From Chitinophaga caseinilytica (GTDB taxonomy: Bacteria; Bacteroidota; Bacteroidia; Chitinophagales; Chitinophagaceae), in the NCBI RefSeq assembly GCF_038396765.1, contig NZ_CP150096.1:5191001-5255000 (forward strand): DNA of 64,000 bases, read 5' to 3'. Shown here piece by piece: positions 10,305-18,664 of the stretch. A program made the position numbers and the translations under genes. The stretch's first letter is position 1. The number at the start of each line of letters is the position of its first letter. The notes under the pieces are model-generated. The model searched no databases, was not told where the DNA came from, and saw only the letters and a program-made list of their open reading frames with translations.

Positions 10305-10664
10305 TCAATCCACGTTCCAGTTTTCCAGATCGTCTACTGGGTTGGGAAGCCGCCCTTCCAGCCATTCCAGGGCATGGGCCGGGGAAAATGCCCGCTCGGC
10401 AGATGCGATGATCCAGTACAGGAAATCTTCCGGTCCTCCATTCAAGTACGGCGGCGCGGACACGGGGTAGAACCGGGTCGGCAGCCGTTCATCGACCGAC
10501 AGCCAATTGCATACATGCCCCAGTTCCTGCACTACATTCCAGGCCAGATCGTGCCTGACGTCCAGCGAAAATTTGATCCACCACGTGCCGTCACCTTCGG
10601 TACCGCTGGCGATTTCAGGGCGTACGGCAGGTATTCTTTTCATGAAATCCAGAAGCGTTTGCAT
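10305..10664 (-). CDS. small cytosolic protein of unknown function
   Basis: The chosen start is ATG 10662-10664 (MQTLLDFMKRIPAVRPEI), giving 119 residues. An in-frame TTG 15 codons earlier would sit inside the proposed promoter and is less likely. The protein is Trp-rich (GTWWIKFSLDVRHDLAWNVVQELGHVCNWLSVDERLP) and acidic at the C-terminus (DDLENWNVD). It has no signal peptide or membrane segment. I do not recognise the family. Confidence 0.65.
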   Translation of the reverse strand: MQTLLDFMKRIPAVRPEIASGTEGDGTWWIKFSLDVRHDLAWNVVQELGHVCNWLSVDERLPTRFYPVSAPPYLNGGPEDFLYWIIASAERAFSPAHALEWLEGRLPNPVDDLENWNVD

Positions 10665-10685
10665 AGCTGTGCAAATGATGAGTTT

Positions 10686-10717
10686 GCAATGTACGATACG
10701 GCTTTTCAACCTACAAA
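10686..10717 (-). promoter_or_regulatory. possible Bacteroidota promoter for the gene at 10305-10664
   Basis: Read leftwards there is TTTG (10714-10717), a 20-base spacer and TACATTGC (10686-10693), close to the Bacteroidota -33 TTTG and -7 TAnnTTTG pair. Transcription would begin about 15-22 bases before the ATG at 10664, which supports that start over the upstream TTG. Confidence 0.35.
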
Positions 10718-10845
10718 CACCCCATCCGTTTCCCGGCTGCTGTAAAACCCCGTTTCAGGCAGGTTATCCTCCATTTGGGGGTTTGGCGTTTTCCATCCAC
10801 GGCCCAACCCGGTAACTTCGCAAACGGAACCAAGCAATAACCCCT

Positions 10846-12243
10846 ATGATCCGCTATGCAATCTGGGCATTAGCCCTCATCACCCTTGCAGCCTGCAAGA
10901 AAAAGTCTTCGACCGAAGCCCCCGGCCCCGGGACCCCGCCTCCGGCCGTCACAGGCAAACCCTTTACAACGTCCAAAGGCGCCGTTGCCGGCAACCCCAC
11001 CACCGCCGTGATCAACGCCGCGGGAGGCAACCTCCATTCGCCGGGATCCGATATCTCCGTAAGCGTGCCCGCCGGCGCCGTAACCGGGAACCAGACCTTC
11101 AGCATCCAGGCTGTGTCTAACACCCTCCGGCCCGACAAACCACTGACCGCCTTCCGGCTCCTGCCCGAAGGCGTCAATTTCCAGCAACCCGTGACCGTGA
11201 CGCTCCGCTACGACGACTTCGACCTTACCGACGGTGCCGAAGAGATGCTCATGCTCGCCTGGCAAGACAACAACGGCACCTGGCACCCGCTGCCCACCAC
11301 GCTCAACAAAACGAACCACACCGTTTCCGCGAACGTGACGCACTTCTGCGACATCGCGTTCTACGAACAGTTCGAGCTGTTTGCCGCCAAAACCCGCGTG
11401 AAAGCAGGCGAAGAACTCCAATTCCGCCTGGGTGTGCAGGAAATCAGCGTCAACCAGGATTCCCTGCTGGCGCCGTTGCAGCACCGGATCGACGATAACG
11501 GCTTCGGCCGCGCCGTGGCCAGCAATTATTCCATGCTGCACGACAAATACGCCGCCCGCGCCACCGGCTGGAAAGTATCCAGCGGGCCGGGTGAGATCAC
11601 CGTGCAGAAAAACCCCTTCAACCTCGACGGAAACGCCGTTTACAAAGCCCCCGCCACCGTAAACACCATCACCAACGCCGAAGTGGAAGTGACGCTGGAA
11701 GGGCTCCTCGGGCTGAAAGACCCCGCCGCGCCCAACGGCACCCGCAAACCCGAAAAGCTGGTGCTCCGCAAAAAATTCGAAGTGGAGCCCACCGGCAACG
11801 CCACCTTCATGAAAATCGAGGTCGATTACGAACAGGTAGCTCTCCACGCCCCGCAGGAACCCATGTACGCAGTGTGGGACGATGGCGAAGTGGCGGTTTT
11901 CGAGACCGGTGCGCCCAATAGCGTAAACTGCAAACTCGTGCTCACCAAGCCCCTTGCAGGAAGCTGGCCCTGCGGCGCCGTGGCAGGCAATGCCACAGAA
12001 GCTTCCGTGGAACTGCATTTCGACGCCACCCGGTTTGCGCTGTCGAGATATTGCAAGAAGACAGGCGGCGTCAGCACGGAACAATATTCCACCGGTAAAT
12101 TGACGATCACCAAAGTCGGCAATGCGGGTGAACCCATTGAGGGCGTTTTCGAAGGGAAAGTGTATCAATCTATTAGTCCCACCGAATGCGCCTTCCAGGT
12201 GTTCCATCTGAAAGTGACGTTCCGCTTTTTGCGGTTTGCGTGA
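10846..12243 (+). CDS. ZU5-domain-like surface lipoprotein
   Basis: The 465-residue protein has a lipoprotein signal (MIRYAIWALALITLAAC, Cys 17) followed by KKKSS and a Pro/Gly-rich linker. Residues about 60-150 (AAGGNLHSPGSDISVSVPAGAVTGNQTFSIQ ... LPEGVNFQQPVTVTLRYDD, quoted in part) match the ZU5-like fold found in bacterial surface proteins. The rest is beta-rich with no motif I recognise. A strong terminator lies 25 bases downstream, so it is probably transcribed alone. Confidence 0.75.
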   Translation: MIRYAIWALALITLAACKKKSSTEAPGPGTPPPAVTGKPFTTSKGAVAGNPTTAVINAAGGNLHSPGSDISVSVPAGAVTGNQTFSIQAVSNTLRPDKPLTAFRLLPEGVNFQQPVTVTLRYDDFDLTDGAEEMLMLAWQDNNGTWHPLPTTLNKTNHTVSANVTHFCDIAFYEQFELFAAKTRVKAGEELQFRLGVQEISVNQDSLLAPLQHRIDDNGFGRAVASNYSMLHDKYAARATGWKVSSGPGEITVQKNPFNLDGNAVYKAPATVNTITNAEVEVTLEGLLGLKDPAAPNGTRKPEKLVLRKKFEVEPTGNATFMKIEVDYEQVALHAPQEPMYAVWDDGEVAVFETGAPNSVNCKLVLTKPLAGSWPCGAVAGNATEASVELHFDATRFALSRYCKKTGGVSTEQYSTGKLTITKVGNAGEPIEGVFEGKVYQSISPTECAFQVFHLKVTFRFLRFA

Positions 12244-12267
12244 TGTGAATGGTATTCGAATAGACGG

Positions 12268-12293
12268 CGGCTCCCGGTACGGGAGCCGTTTTT
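12268..12293 (+). terminator. rho-independent terminator
   Basis: A perfect 9-bp stem (CGGCTCCCG / CGGGAGCCG) with a 3-base loop is followed by five T, 25 bases after the stop of the ZU5-like lipoprotein gene. Confidence 0.9.
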
Positions 12294-12333
12294 CGTTCCG
12301 GATGGTTTAACTTTAAGACAAATCGCGGTCACC

Positions 12334-13071
12334 ATGCAACAGAATAAATACGACGATCCTGCATTTTTCCTCGAATACAGCCAGATGCCCCGTTCCGTTC
12401 ACGGGCTCAACGCCGCGGGCGAATGGAGCGTTTTCCGCCGGATGCTGCCAGACCTGGAAGGGGCGCATGTGCTCGATCTCGGATGCGGGTTCGGATGGCA
12501 TTGCCGGTACGTGCGGGAACAGGGCGCGGCTATGGTGACGGGGGTGGATATTTCGGAAAAGATGCTGGAAAAAGCCCGTCAAACCACCAACGACGCCGCC
12601 ATTCAATATCTCCGGATGCCGATCGAAGACATCGGGTTTCCGGCGAACAGCTTCGAAGTGGTCTTCAGCTCGCTGGCATTGCATTATGTGGGGCCTTACA
12701 CGGAAGTCTGCCGCAAGGTATTCAACTGCCTCAAGCCAGGCGGTGCATTCGTTTTCTCCTGCGAACATCCCGTGTTTACTGCGCTGCCGCAGCAGGACTG
12801 GTTCACGGACGACAACGGCGACCGGCTCCATTGGCCTTTAGACCGCTACCAGGACCAGGGCCTCCGCGAAACATCGTTCCTGGGCCATTCCGTCGTCAAA
12901 TACCACCGCACCCTCGAAACGCTCCTGAACGGTTTGACGAACGCCGGTTTCCGGATACAATCCATCGCCGAGCCGCAGCCCGCGGCAGACGTCATCGCCC
13001 AATACCCCGAAATGATCGACGAAACCCGCCGGCCCATCTTCCTCCTCGTTTCCGCACAAAAACCCGGATAA
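12334..13071 (+). CDS. class I SAM-dependent methyltransferase
   Basis: The 245-residue protein shows the Rossmann methyltransferase motifs: motif I VLDLGCGFGWHCRYV (about residues 45-59), motif II acidic end VTGVDIS, and the post-motif SLALHYVGPYTEVCRKVFNCLKPGG typical of UbiE/Methyltransf_11 proteins. Substrate is unknown. The start ATG at 12334 follows a weak leader. No signal peptide is seen, so it is cytosolic. Confidence 0.88.
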   Translation: MQQNKYDDPAFFLEYSQMPRSVHGLNAAGEWSVFRRMLPDLEGAHVLDLGCGFGWHCRYVREQGAAMVTGVDISEKMLEKARQTTNDAAIQYLRMPIEDIGFPANSFEVVFSSLALHYVGPYTEVCRKVFNCLKPGGAFVFSCEHPVFTALPQQDWFTDDNGDRLHWPLDRYQDQGLRETSFLGHSVVKYHRTLETLLNGLTNAGFRIQSIAEPQPAADVIAQYPEMIDETRRPIFLLVSAQKPG

Positions 13072-13129
13072 TGTGTTGCCCTTTTTACGGACCGGCGTAT
13101 GCGTTTGCGACAAATAGGGTCACGTCCTA

Positions 13130-13201
13130 AAATAGGTTTACAGTATAGATACAGTAGGGACTTAGTAGGGATACCGTACTGTAACCGTACTGGAACAGTA
13201 C
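13130..13201. repeat. cluster of TACAGTA/GTACTG dyads upstream of the acyltransferase gene
   Basis: A 72-base block is dense in related half-sites. It holds a perfect palindrome GTACTG-GAA-CAGTAC at 13187-13201, a further CCGTACTGTAACC just before it, and two TACAGTA/TACAGTAGGG copies at 13140-13157. Its outer arms GGTTTACAGTA and TACTGTAACC form an imperfect inverted repeat. It lies 115 bases before the ATG at 13316, a suitable place for an operator or leader RNA. No bound factor is known. Confidence 0.4.
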
Positions 13202-13315
13202 CAGCTTCACATATTTATGCAGCGGCCTGCAGTTCGTCAATTCACAGCTGCCGGTGGTCAATCGGCGGAAACACCCAAACTTACGCTCCATTAAGTTTGT
13301 GGTAAATCCTCCCAC

Positions 13316-14515
13316 ATGGCCTCACACATCCGCCAAACCTACCTCGACTGGCTCCGCGTTTTCGCCATTTTCGGCGTATTGCTGTACCACGCTGCCCGTC
13401 CATTTATGGTCGACGATCCCTGGCATATCAATAACGCCACCAGCAGCGAAGTGCTGACAGAATTCGCGTTCTGGCTGAGCCGCTTCCGGATGCACCTGCT
13501 TTTCTTCATTTCCGGCGCGGTTACCTGGTACATGATGCGGCGGCGTACGGCCGGGGGTTTTGTGGCACTGCGTTTCCGGCGGCTGTTCATCCCGCTCGCC
13601 GTGGGCATGTTCCTCATCGTTCCCCCTCAGGTGTATATGGAGCGCGTGGAGCATGGCTTCAAAGGGAATTTCCTGGACTTCTACGGACAGGTGCTCCATT
13701 TCCAGCCATACCCCAAAGGCGATTTCAGCTGGCACCATCTCTGGTTCATCGCTTACCTTTTCCTGTACGACATCCTCCTGGCGCCGCTCTTCGCCTGGGC
13801 GGCCTCGCCGAAGGCCAAAGCATTCACCGAAAAACTGCGCTGGTTCGCGGCCGGAAAAAGGGTGTACCTGTTGATGCTGCCTTCGGTGATTTGGTTTTCC
13901 GCGATGGTAATGCGGTACCCCGGCACCAACGATCTCGTCCATGATTACTGCTACTTCCCTTACTGGATGCTGTTCGTGGTGGCAGGGTTCCTTTTTATGA
14001 TGCAGCCCGCCCTGATGGACAGCCTCGAGCGCAACCGGCGCACCTCCCTTACGTTCGCGTTTGCGCTCCTGCTGGGGATCAATTACCTCCGCTGGAACGA
14101 CATCGAGCTGGAAAACTGGCTGCCGGATTGGGAGACCAACCCGTTAACCTATCTCTATATCGCCCGCTGGCCGCTGCTGTCGTGGTGCTGGGTGATGGCG
14201 CTCACCGGTTACGGGAAGCGTTACCTCTCGCGCTGGCGCACAGTTCCGGATTATGTGAACCAGTCCGTCTACCCGTTTTACATCCTCCACCAAACCATCA
14301 TCGTCATCATCGCGTTCTACGTCGTAAAAACGGGCGACACCATCGGGATGAAGTACCTTTTCATCACTATCACGTCCCTGCTGGCATCGGTGTTCATCAT
14401 TCACCTGTTTATCCGGCCGTTTGCGTGGGTGCGGTTCCTGATGGGGATGAAAACCGGTGCGGTCAAAGAAAAGGCGGCGGCGCCGGAAGTGGCGCCCCTG
14501 CCGCAGGTATCCTGA
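13316..14515 (+). CDS. membrane acyltransferase, acyltransferase-3/MdoC-like family
   Basis: The 399-residue protein opens with YLDWLRVFAIFGVLLYHAARPF, the hallmark first helix and catalytic His of acyltransferase-3 proteins. About ten hydrophobic helices follow (for example LHLLFFISGAVTWYM-like near residue 60 and VYPFYILHQTIIVIIAFYVV near 320, where the second conserved His sits). Such proteins O-acylate glycans at the inner membrane; MdoC/OpgC succinylates periplasmic glucans. The acceptor here is unknown. The stop is 21 bases before the sensor-kinase ATG, so co-transcription is likely. Confidence 0.85.
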   Translation: MASHIRQTYLDWLRVFAIFGVLLYHAARPFMVDDPWHINNATSSEVLTEFAFWLSRFRMHLLFFISGAVTWYMMRRRTAGGFVALRFRRLFIPLAVGMFLIVPPQVYMERVEHGFKGNFLDFYGQVLHFQPYPKGDFSWHHLWFIAYLFLYDILLAPLFAWAASPKAKAFTEKLRWFAAGKRVYLLMLPSVIWFSAMVMRYPGTNDLVHDYCYFPYWMLFVVAGFLFMMQPALMDSLERNRRTSLTFAFALLLGINYLRWNDIELENWLPDWETNPLTYLYIARWPLLSWCWVMALTGYGKRYLSRWRTVPDYVNQSVYPFYILHQTIIVIIAFYVVKTGDTIGMKYLFITITSLLASVFIIHLFIRPFAWVRFLMGMKTGAVKEKAAAPEVAPLPQVS

Positions 14516-14536
14516 ATTTTGGTTAACTTGAAAGAT

Positions 14537-15544
14537 ATGAACGGTAAACGCTGGCGCTGGTTGTTCCCTCCCCTGTATGGGCTTTGCATTTACGCGAGCA
14601 TCCGGCTGGTGAACGACGTAATTTCCGACACCCGTTTCTGGGAGCGGCACTGGAGCATCAATGCATGGGAAATTGCGACCTGCTTCACCGTGAGCTATGT
14701 GTATTTCTTCGTGCTCATGTGGCTGCTGCGCAAGCGCCTGAGCACCACCCGGCCCGCATCGCGCGAGCTGCTGGAAGCCGCGTTCTACATTGAGCTGATC
14801 TCCACTTTCACCCTCATGCCCCTCGCCGCATTCACGGACGATGGCTGCCAGTGGTACGACGTGGTGAACCTGTACCTCATCCCGCTGCTGTACTGGCTCC
14901 TGTTTTACGCCTTTGCGCGGGGGAACGCCTGGGTGCGGAAAAGCTACGAACAGCAACTGCTCATCGAGCAGATCAATAACGACCGGCTGCAAACGGAGCT
15001 AAGGTTCCTGAAAGCGCAATATCACCCGCATTTCCTTTTCAACGCGCTCAATACGGTGTATTTCCAGATGGATGACGATGTGCCCCAGGCCAAGCGGACC
15101 ATCACCTCCCTTTCCGACCTCCTCCGCTACCAATTGTACGACCGCCAGCAAACCGTGCCCGTCCACCGCGAAATCCAGCACCTGGACGCCTACATCGGGT
15201 TGCAGCGCGAGCGGATGAACGCGCACCTGCGCCTGGAGGTCTATTTCAGCGATCAGCTCCGCGACCAGCCCGTTTATCCCCTCCTACTCCTGCCCCTCGT
15301 CGAAAACGCATTTAAATACGCCGGCGGCGATTACTGGATAAAGATCGAAGCCTTGCTGGAAAACGGGCAGCTCGTTTTCAAAGCCGCCAACGCCAAACCG
15401 CCCATCGCCACGGTGGTGAAAGACGGCGGCATCGGGCTGGAGAACCTCCGCAGAAGGCTCGCATTGCTGTATCCCGGCCGCCATTCCCTCGAAACCGACG
15501 ATCAGCCCAACGCTTATTCCGTGACTTTAAAAATCGACGTATGA
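14537..15544 (+). CDS. LytS/YehU-type membrane sensor histidine kinase
   Basis: The start is ATG 14537 (MNGKRWRW), 335 residues; an in-frame TTG at 14519 is less likely. Four hydrophobic segments fill about residues 9-125. The His_kinase domain has the phospho-acceptor LKAQYHPHFLFNALNTVY (His 163) and an HATPase_c module with LLPLVENAFKY and GGIGLENLRRRL. The LytS class phosphorylates LytTR response regulators. The stop overlaps the ATG of the regulator gene (ATGA), showing translational coupling. The sensed signal is unknown; the acyltransferase upstream suggests a cell-envelope link. Confidence 0.92.
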   Translation: MNGKRWRWLFPPLYGLCIYASIRLVNDVISDTRFWERHWSINAWEIATCFTVSYVYFFVLMWLLRKRLSTTRPASRELLEAAFYIELISTFTLMPLAAFTDDGCQWYDVVNLYLIPLLYWLLFYAFARGNAWVRKSYEQQLLIEQINNDRLQTELRFLKAQYHPHFLFNALNTVYFQMDDDVPQAKRTITSLSDLLRYQLYDRQQTVPVHREIQHLDAYIGLQRERMNAHLRLEVYFSDQLRDQPVYPLLLLPLVENAFKYAGGDYWIKIEALLENGQLVFKAANAKPPIATVVKDGGIGLENLRRRLALLYPGRHSLETDDQPNAYSVTLKIDV

Positions 15545-16244
15545 AGATCCGATGCGCCATCACCGACGATGAACCACAGGCCCGCAAAGGCCTCAAAGGA
15601 TATGTGGAACAGGTGCCGTTCCTGGAGCTGGCCGGCGTTTGCGAAAACGCCATGGCCCTGAACGAGCTGCTGCGCACCACCGACGTAGATCTCGTTTTCC
15701 TCGACATCGAAATGCCCTACCTCAGCGGCATCGACCTGCTGAAAAGCCTCCAGCGCCCGCCGAAAGTCATATTCACGACGGCTTTCGAGCAATACGCGCT
15801 GAAAGGTTTTGAGCTGGAAGCCGTGGATTACCTCCTGAAGCCCGTAACCTTCGAAAGGTTCCTCAAAGCCGCGAACCGCGCGCACGATCTTTTTCCACAC
15901 AGCCGGCAACACCTGCCGACGATCATCTTTTCATCCGGACAGACGACAAGTTCGTCCGCATTCAGTGGACGGACATTGTATATGTGGAAGGCATGGAAAA
16001 CTACGTCCGCATCCATACCCTGCAAGGCACGCACATTACGCATGCCACGCTCAAATCCGTACTGGAGCACCTTCCCGACCCTCCTTTCCTGCAAACCCAC
16101 AAATCCTACATCATCAACACGTCCAAAATAACCGGCATCGAAGGCAATGTCATCGAACTGGGAAAAATGCAGGTGCCGTTGTCGAGGTCGTTGCGGGATG
16201 CCGTGCTGGAGCGCCTGCTGCGCGACAGGTTGCTGAAGAAGTGA
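15541..16244 (+). pseudogene. LytTR-family response regulator, broken by a one-base frame change
   Basis: Frame 1 from ATG 15541 encodes the receiver domain (ITDDEPQAR; phospho-Asp 55 in VFLDIEMP; Lys in DYLLKPVTF). The DNA-binding LytTR domain (VYVEGMENYVRIHTLQG ... FLQTHKSYIINTSKI) is in another frame, from about 15900 to 16244. Adding one T to the T5 run at 15890-15894 joins them as HDLFSTQPATPADDHLFIR, a normal linker, giving 234 residues, the usual family length. As written, the kinase would have a regulator without its DNA-binding half. Either a sequencing error or a real loss is possible. It overlaps the kinase stop by 4 bases. Confidence 0.85.
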
Positions 16245-16443
16245 GCGTTCATACACATCCTAACTTACTACCATACCGCAATTCGGGCCGCCATTTGCCG
16301 ATAATCTCCTATTTTTACGCCTTCCTTGCACTTTCAGCCATCACGTTCCTGGTGATGGCAGGCATCTGGATGATCAGTCGGCCACCCGGGCAGAAACCGG
16401 GTAATTTGCGGAAAACAGTGTAATTTGACGCAAACCCTTATTC

Positions 16444-17253
16444 ATGAGTGATTCCGTAGCTACAGACAGGGCCCGTATGCCCGAAGGTACCAACTCCGTC
16501 CTCGACCGCAGGACCGTCGAAACAGACAACCGCAACCTCCTGCCGCTGCTGCGGCCCGGCCTCCGCGTGCTCGACGCCGGATGCGGGACAGGCGCCATCA
16601 CGGCAGGGATCGCAGGGCGCGTTGCGCCCGGTGGCAGCGTTACAGGCATCGATACCGGCGAAACCCTCATCCAGCAAGCCCAACAGCAATTCGCCGGAGT
16701 ACCCGGACTGCAATTCGAAATCGCCGACATCCACGACTACTCGCCCGCCGAAAAATACGATCTCGTTTCCGCCGCGCGCGTTTTGCAATGGCTGCCCAAT
16801 CCGCTGCAAACGCTCCGTTGCATGAAGGAAGTCCTTCAGCCCGGCGGCATCGTTTCCATCCTCGACTACAACCACGAAAAAATATCCTGGGACCCCGCGC
16901 CGCCGCCATCCATGCGCCGGTTCTACGACGCGTTCCTCCAATGGCGCAAAGACGCGGGCTTCGATAACGGCATCGCCGACCGGCTGGTGCATCTCTTCCG
17001 CGAAGCCGGGTTCATCAACATCACCATCCAGCCCTTCCTCGAAACTTCCACCGCCGGCGAACCGCACTTCGAAGCCACCGCCGGCATCTGGACAAAAGTA
17101 GCCGCCACCCGCGGCGTGCAACTCGTCAACGACGGTTATATCACCGAAGAAGAGCGCCTTGCCGCGATCGCTGATTATAATGCCTGGCTCGCCGGACCGG
17201 GGAAATCCATGCAGCTGTATTTGCTCGCGGTAAGCGGGAAAAATCCGGAATGA
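16444..17253 (+). CDS. class I SAM-dependent methyltransferase
   Basis: The 269-residue protein has motif I VLDAGCGTGAITAGIAGRV (about residues 40-58), VTGIDTG, and LVSAARVLQWLPNPLQTLRCMKEVLQPGG-type post motifs, which place it in the UbiE/Methyltransf_25 group. Substrate is unknown. The 200 bases upstream contain only a hydrophobic 42-codon frame without an ATG. It is convergent with the gene at 17267, with 13 bases between stops. Confidence 0.87.
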   Translation: MSDSVATDRARMPEGTNSVLDRRTVETDNRNLLPLLRPGLRVLDAGCGTGAITAGIAGRVAPGGSVTGIDTGETLIQQAQQQFAGVPGLQFEIADIHDYSPAEKYDLVSAARVLQWLPNPLQTLRCMKEVLQPGGIVSILDYNHEKISWDPAPPPSMRRFYDAFLQWRKDAGFDNGIADRLVHLFREAGFINITIQPFLETSTAGEPHFEATAGIWTKVAATRGVQLVNDGYITEEERLAAIADYNAWLAGPGKSMQLYLLAVSGKNPE

Positions 17254-17266
17254 TGCGTTGCTTCCA

Positions 17267-18535
17267 TTAAAACGTTTCCGTAAGCACCGGCGTACCGTCG
17301 GGCCGGGCGAACGCCACGGAGTCTACGGCGCCGGTACCATCGAAGCGGATGCTCAGGCCCACAAGATCGCCCGCGGTTTTGACGTACGTATGCCGGAAGG
17401 CTTCCTTGCCGTTCACGAACACCTTCGCCTGGCGGTTTTTCACTTCATACCGCAGCTTCACCCATTGGCTCACGTCGCAGCCCAGGCGCGAAAGATCGGC
17501 GTTGGTGGCCATGAACGACGTGTCGCCCACCATGAGGAACATTTCGCCTACGCAGCCCGGCTTCGCCAGGGGAACGATGTGCGCGCTTTCCGTGCCATGC
17601 AGCACGATCCTGATGCCGCCGCAGATCGCCGAGCCCTGCACGTATTCGTTGCGCAGCGTGGCTTCGAAAGTGAAATCGTCGGCGCTGAGGCCTTTCATAT
17701 CTTCGATGTAGAACAGTTTGGTAACGGGCGGTTTGGGTTGAAGGGGGATGTTGCGGGCCTCCAGCTGCCGGGTCGTCAACCGCCAGGCGCCGTCATGGAC
17801 CGTTTCGGCTTTCGAATAATATACCGGAACGGGATGGTCCTGCTCCACGGCCGTGAGCCATCCGCCGGAACGGATGAGCAGTTCCTGTTCCTTTACAATG
17901 TCTTTCCCCACGATGAGCTTGGCCTTGAAATGACCAGGATAATAGTAGATCGACGTATACACATTCCCGGTAGCCGGCACGGCCACGCGGCGGCGCGGGT
18001 CCCACGACTGCTGGAAAAATACCGAATCGTCGCCGGCGGCGCGGGCATCGTAATGGAACACGACGGAATTGGGGATCCCATCGGCCAGCGGCTCCATGGA
18101 AAAAGTATAAATTCCCCTCGCCCGCACCGGTTGGCCTTTCAGCCAGCGGATGCCCATCCAAATGCCCAACAGCACGAACAGGCAGCCGAGCCCGGCCCAT
18201 AACAGCCTGTTGCTGCGCCGGGGCTCCGTCTCCCGCACAGGCAGTGCATTTTCTTCCGCCTCGCCATCCGAAAACTGCTGCTTCAGCTCCCGCCATCCGC
18301 CATGGCCGGCAAACCGCGCCAGGGTATTGAGCGTGGTGAGCGACGGCAGGCTGTCGTATTTCACTTTCCCCCACACCCGTTTGAGCGTGCTCACGCTGAG
18401 GAGCACACCCGTTTCCTCCTGGATCCGGGACGAAAGGGTCTCAAAATCTCCCCGCTGCCATTCGGCGCTCCGGCCCCAGCCCATCCGGGCTTCAATCTGC
18501 CGGCAACATTCCTGCAAAACCTCCTGGTTATTCAC
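17267..18535 (-). CDS. single-pass membrane protein with N-terminal HTH-like region and C-terminal LamG-like domain
   Basis: In this 422-residue protein, residues about 1-90 (LSSRIQEETGVLLSVSTLKRVWGKVKY) look like a helix-turn-helix-type cytosolic domain. A single membrane helix (LLWAGLGCLFVLLGIWMGIRW, about 110-130) follows. The outer part contains a PKD-like segment and a concanavalin/LamG-like fold near residues 260-410 (YIEDMKGLSADDFTFEATLRN ... VNGKEAFRHTYVKTAG, quoted in part). This layout suggests a one-piece membrane-bound regulator or sensor, but no member of known function comes to mind. It is divergent from another LamG-like gene at 18665. Confidence 0.7.
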   Translation of the reverse strand: MNNQEVLQECCRQIEARMGWGRSAEWQRGDFETLSSRIQEETGVLLSVSTLKRVWGKVKYDSLPSLTTLNTLARFAGHGGWRELKQQFSDGEAEENALPVRETEPRRSNRLLWAGLGCLFVLLGIWMGIRWLKGQPVRARGIYTFSMEPLADGIPNSVVFHYDARAAGDDSVFFQQSWDPRRRVAVPATGNVYTSIYYYPGHFKAKLIVGKDIVKEQELLIRSGGWLTAVEQDHPVPVYYSKAETVHDGAWRLTTRQLEARNIPLQPKPPVTKLFYIEDMKGLSADDFTFEATLRNEYVQGSAICGGIRIVLHGTESAHIVPLAKPGCVGEMFLMVGDTSFMATNADLSRLGCDVSQWVKLRYEVKNRQAKVFVNGKEAFRHTYVKTAGDLVGLSIRFDGTGAVDSVAFARPDGTPVLTETF

Positions 18536-18664
18536 AATTGATAATCAATTAATTAAGTTCTTGGACCTGTTTTGAACGCGATTGATCCGAGGCTGCTCGG
18601 GTTGCATCTTTCGGGGAATCTATCTTGCCGGTAATCGCTATCCCAATATTACAAATTTCAACAC

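Noticed and set aside
10870..12207. 445-codon minus-strand frame opposite the ZU5-like lipoprotein
   Set aside because: The plus strand has a lipoprotein signal, ZU5-like motif and terminator; the antisense frame has none.
15880..15900. Programmed -1 frameshift in the response regulator
   Set aside because: The T5 run is not an X-XXY-YYZ slippery site in the reading frame, there is no obvious downstream stimulator, and similar breaks occur in five other unrelated genes.
16245..16443. Hydrophobic 42-codon frame ending at 16423 that could be a small membrane protein
   Set aside because: It has no ATG (a TTG would be needed) and no leader; the hydrophobic stretch may be a remnant or chance.
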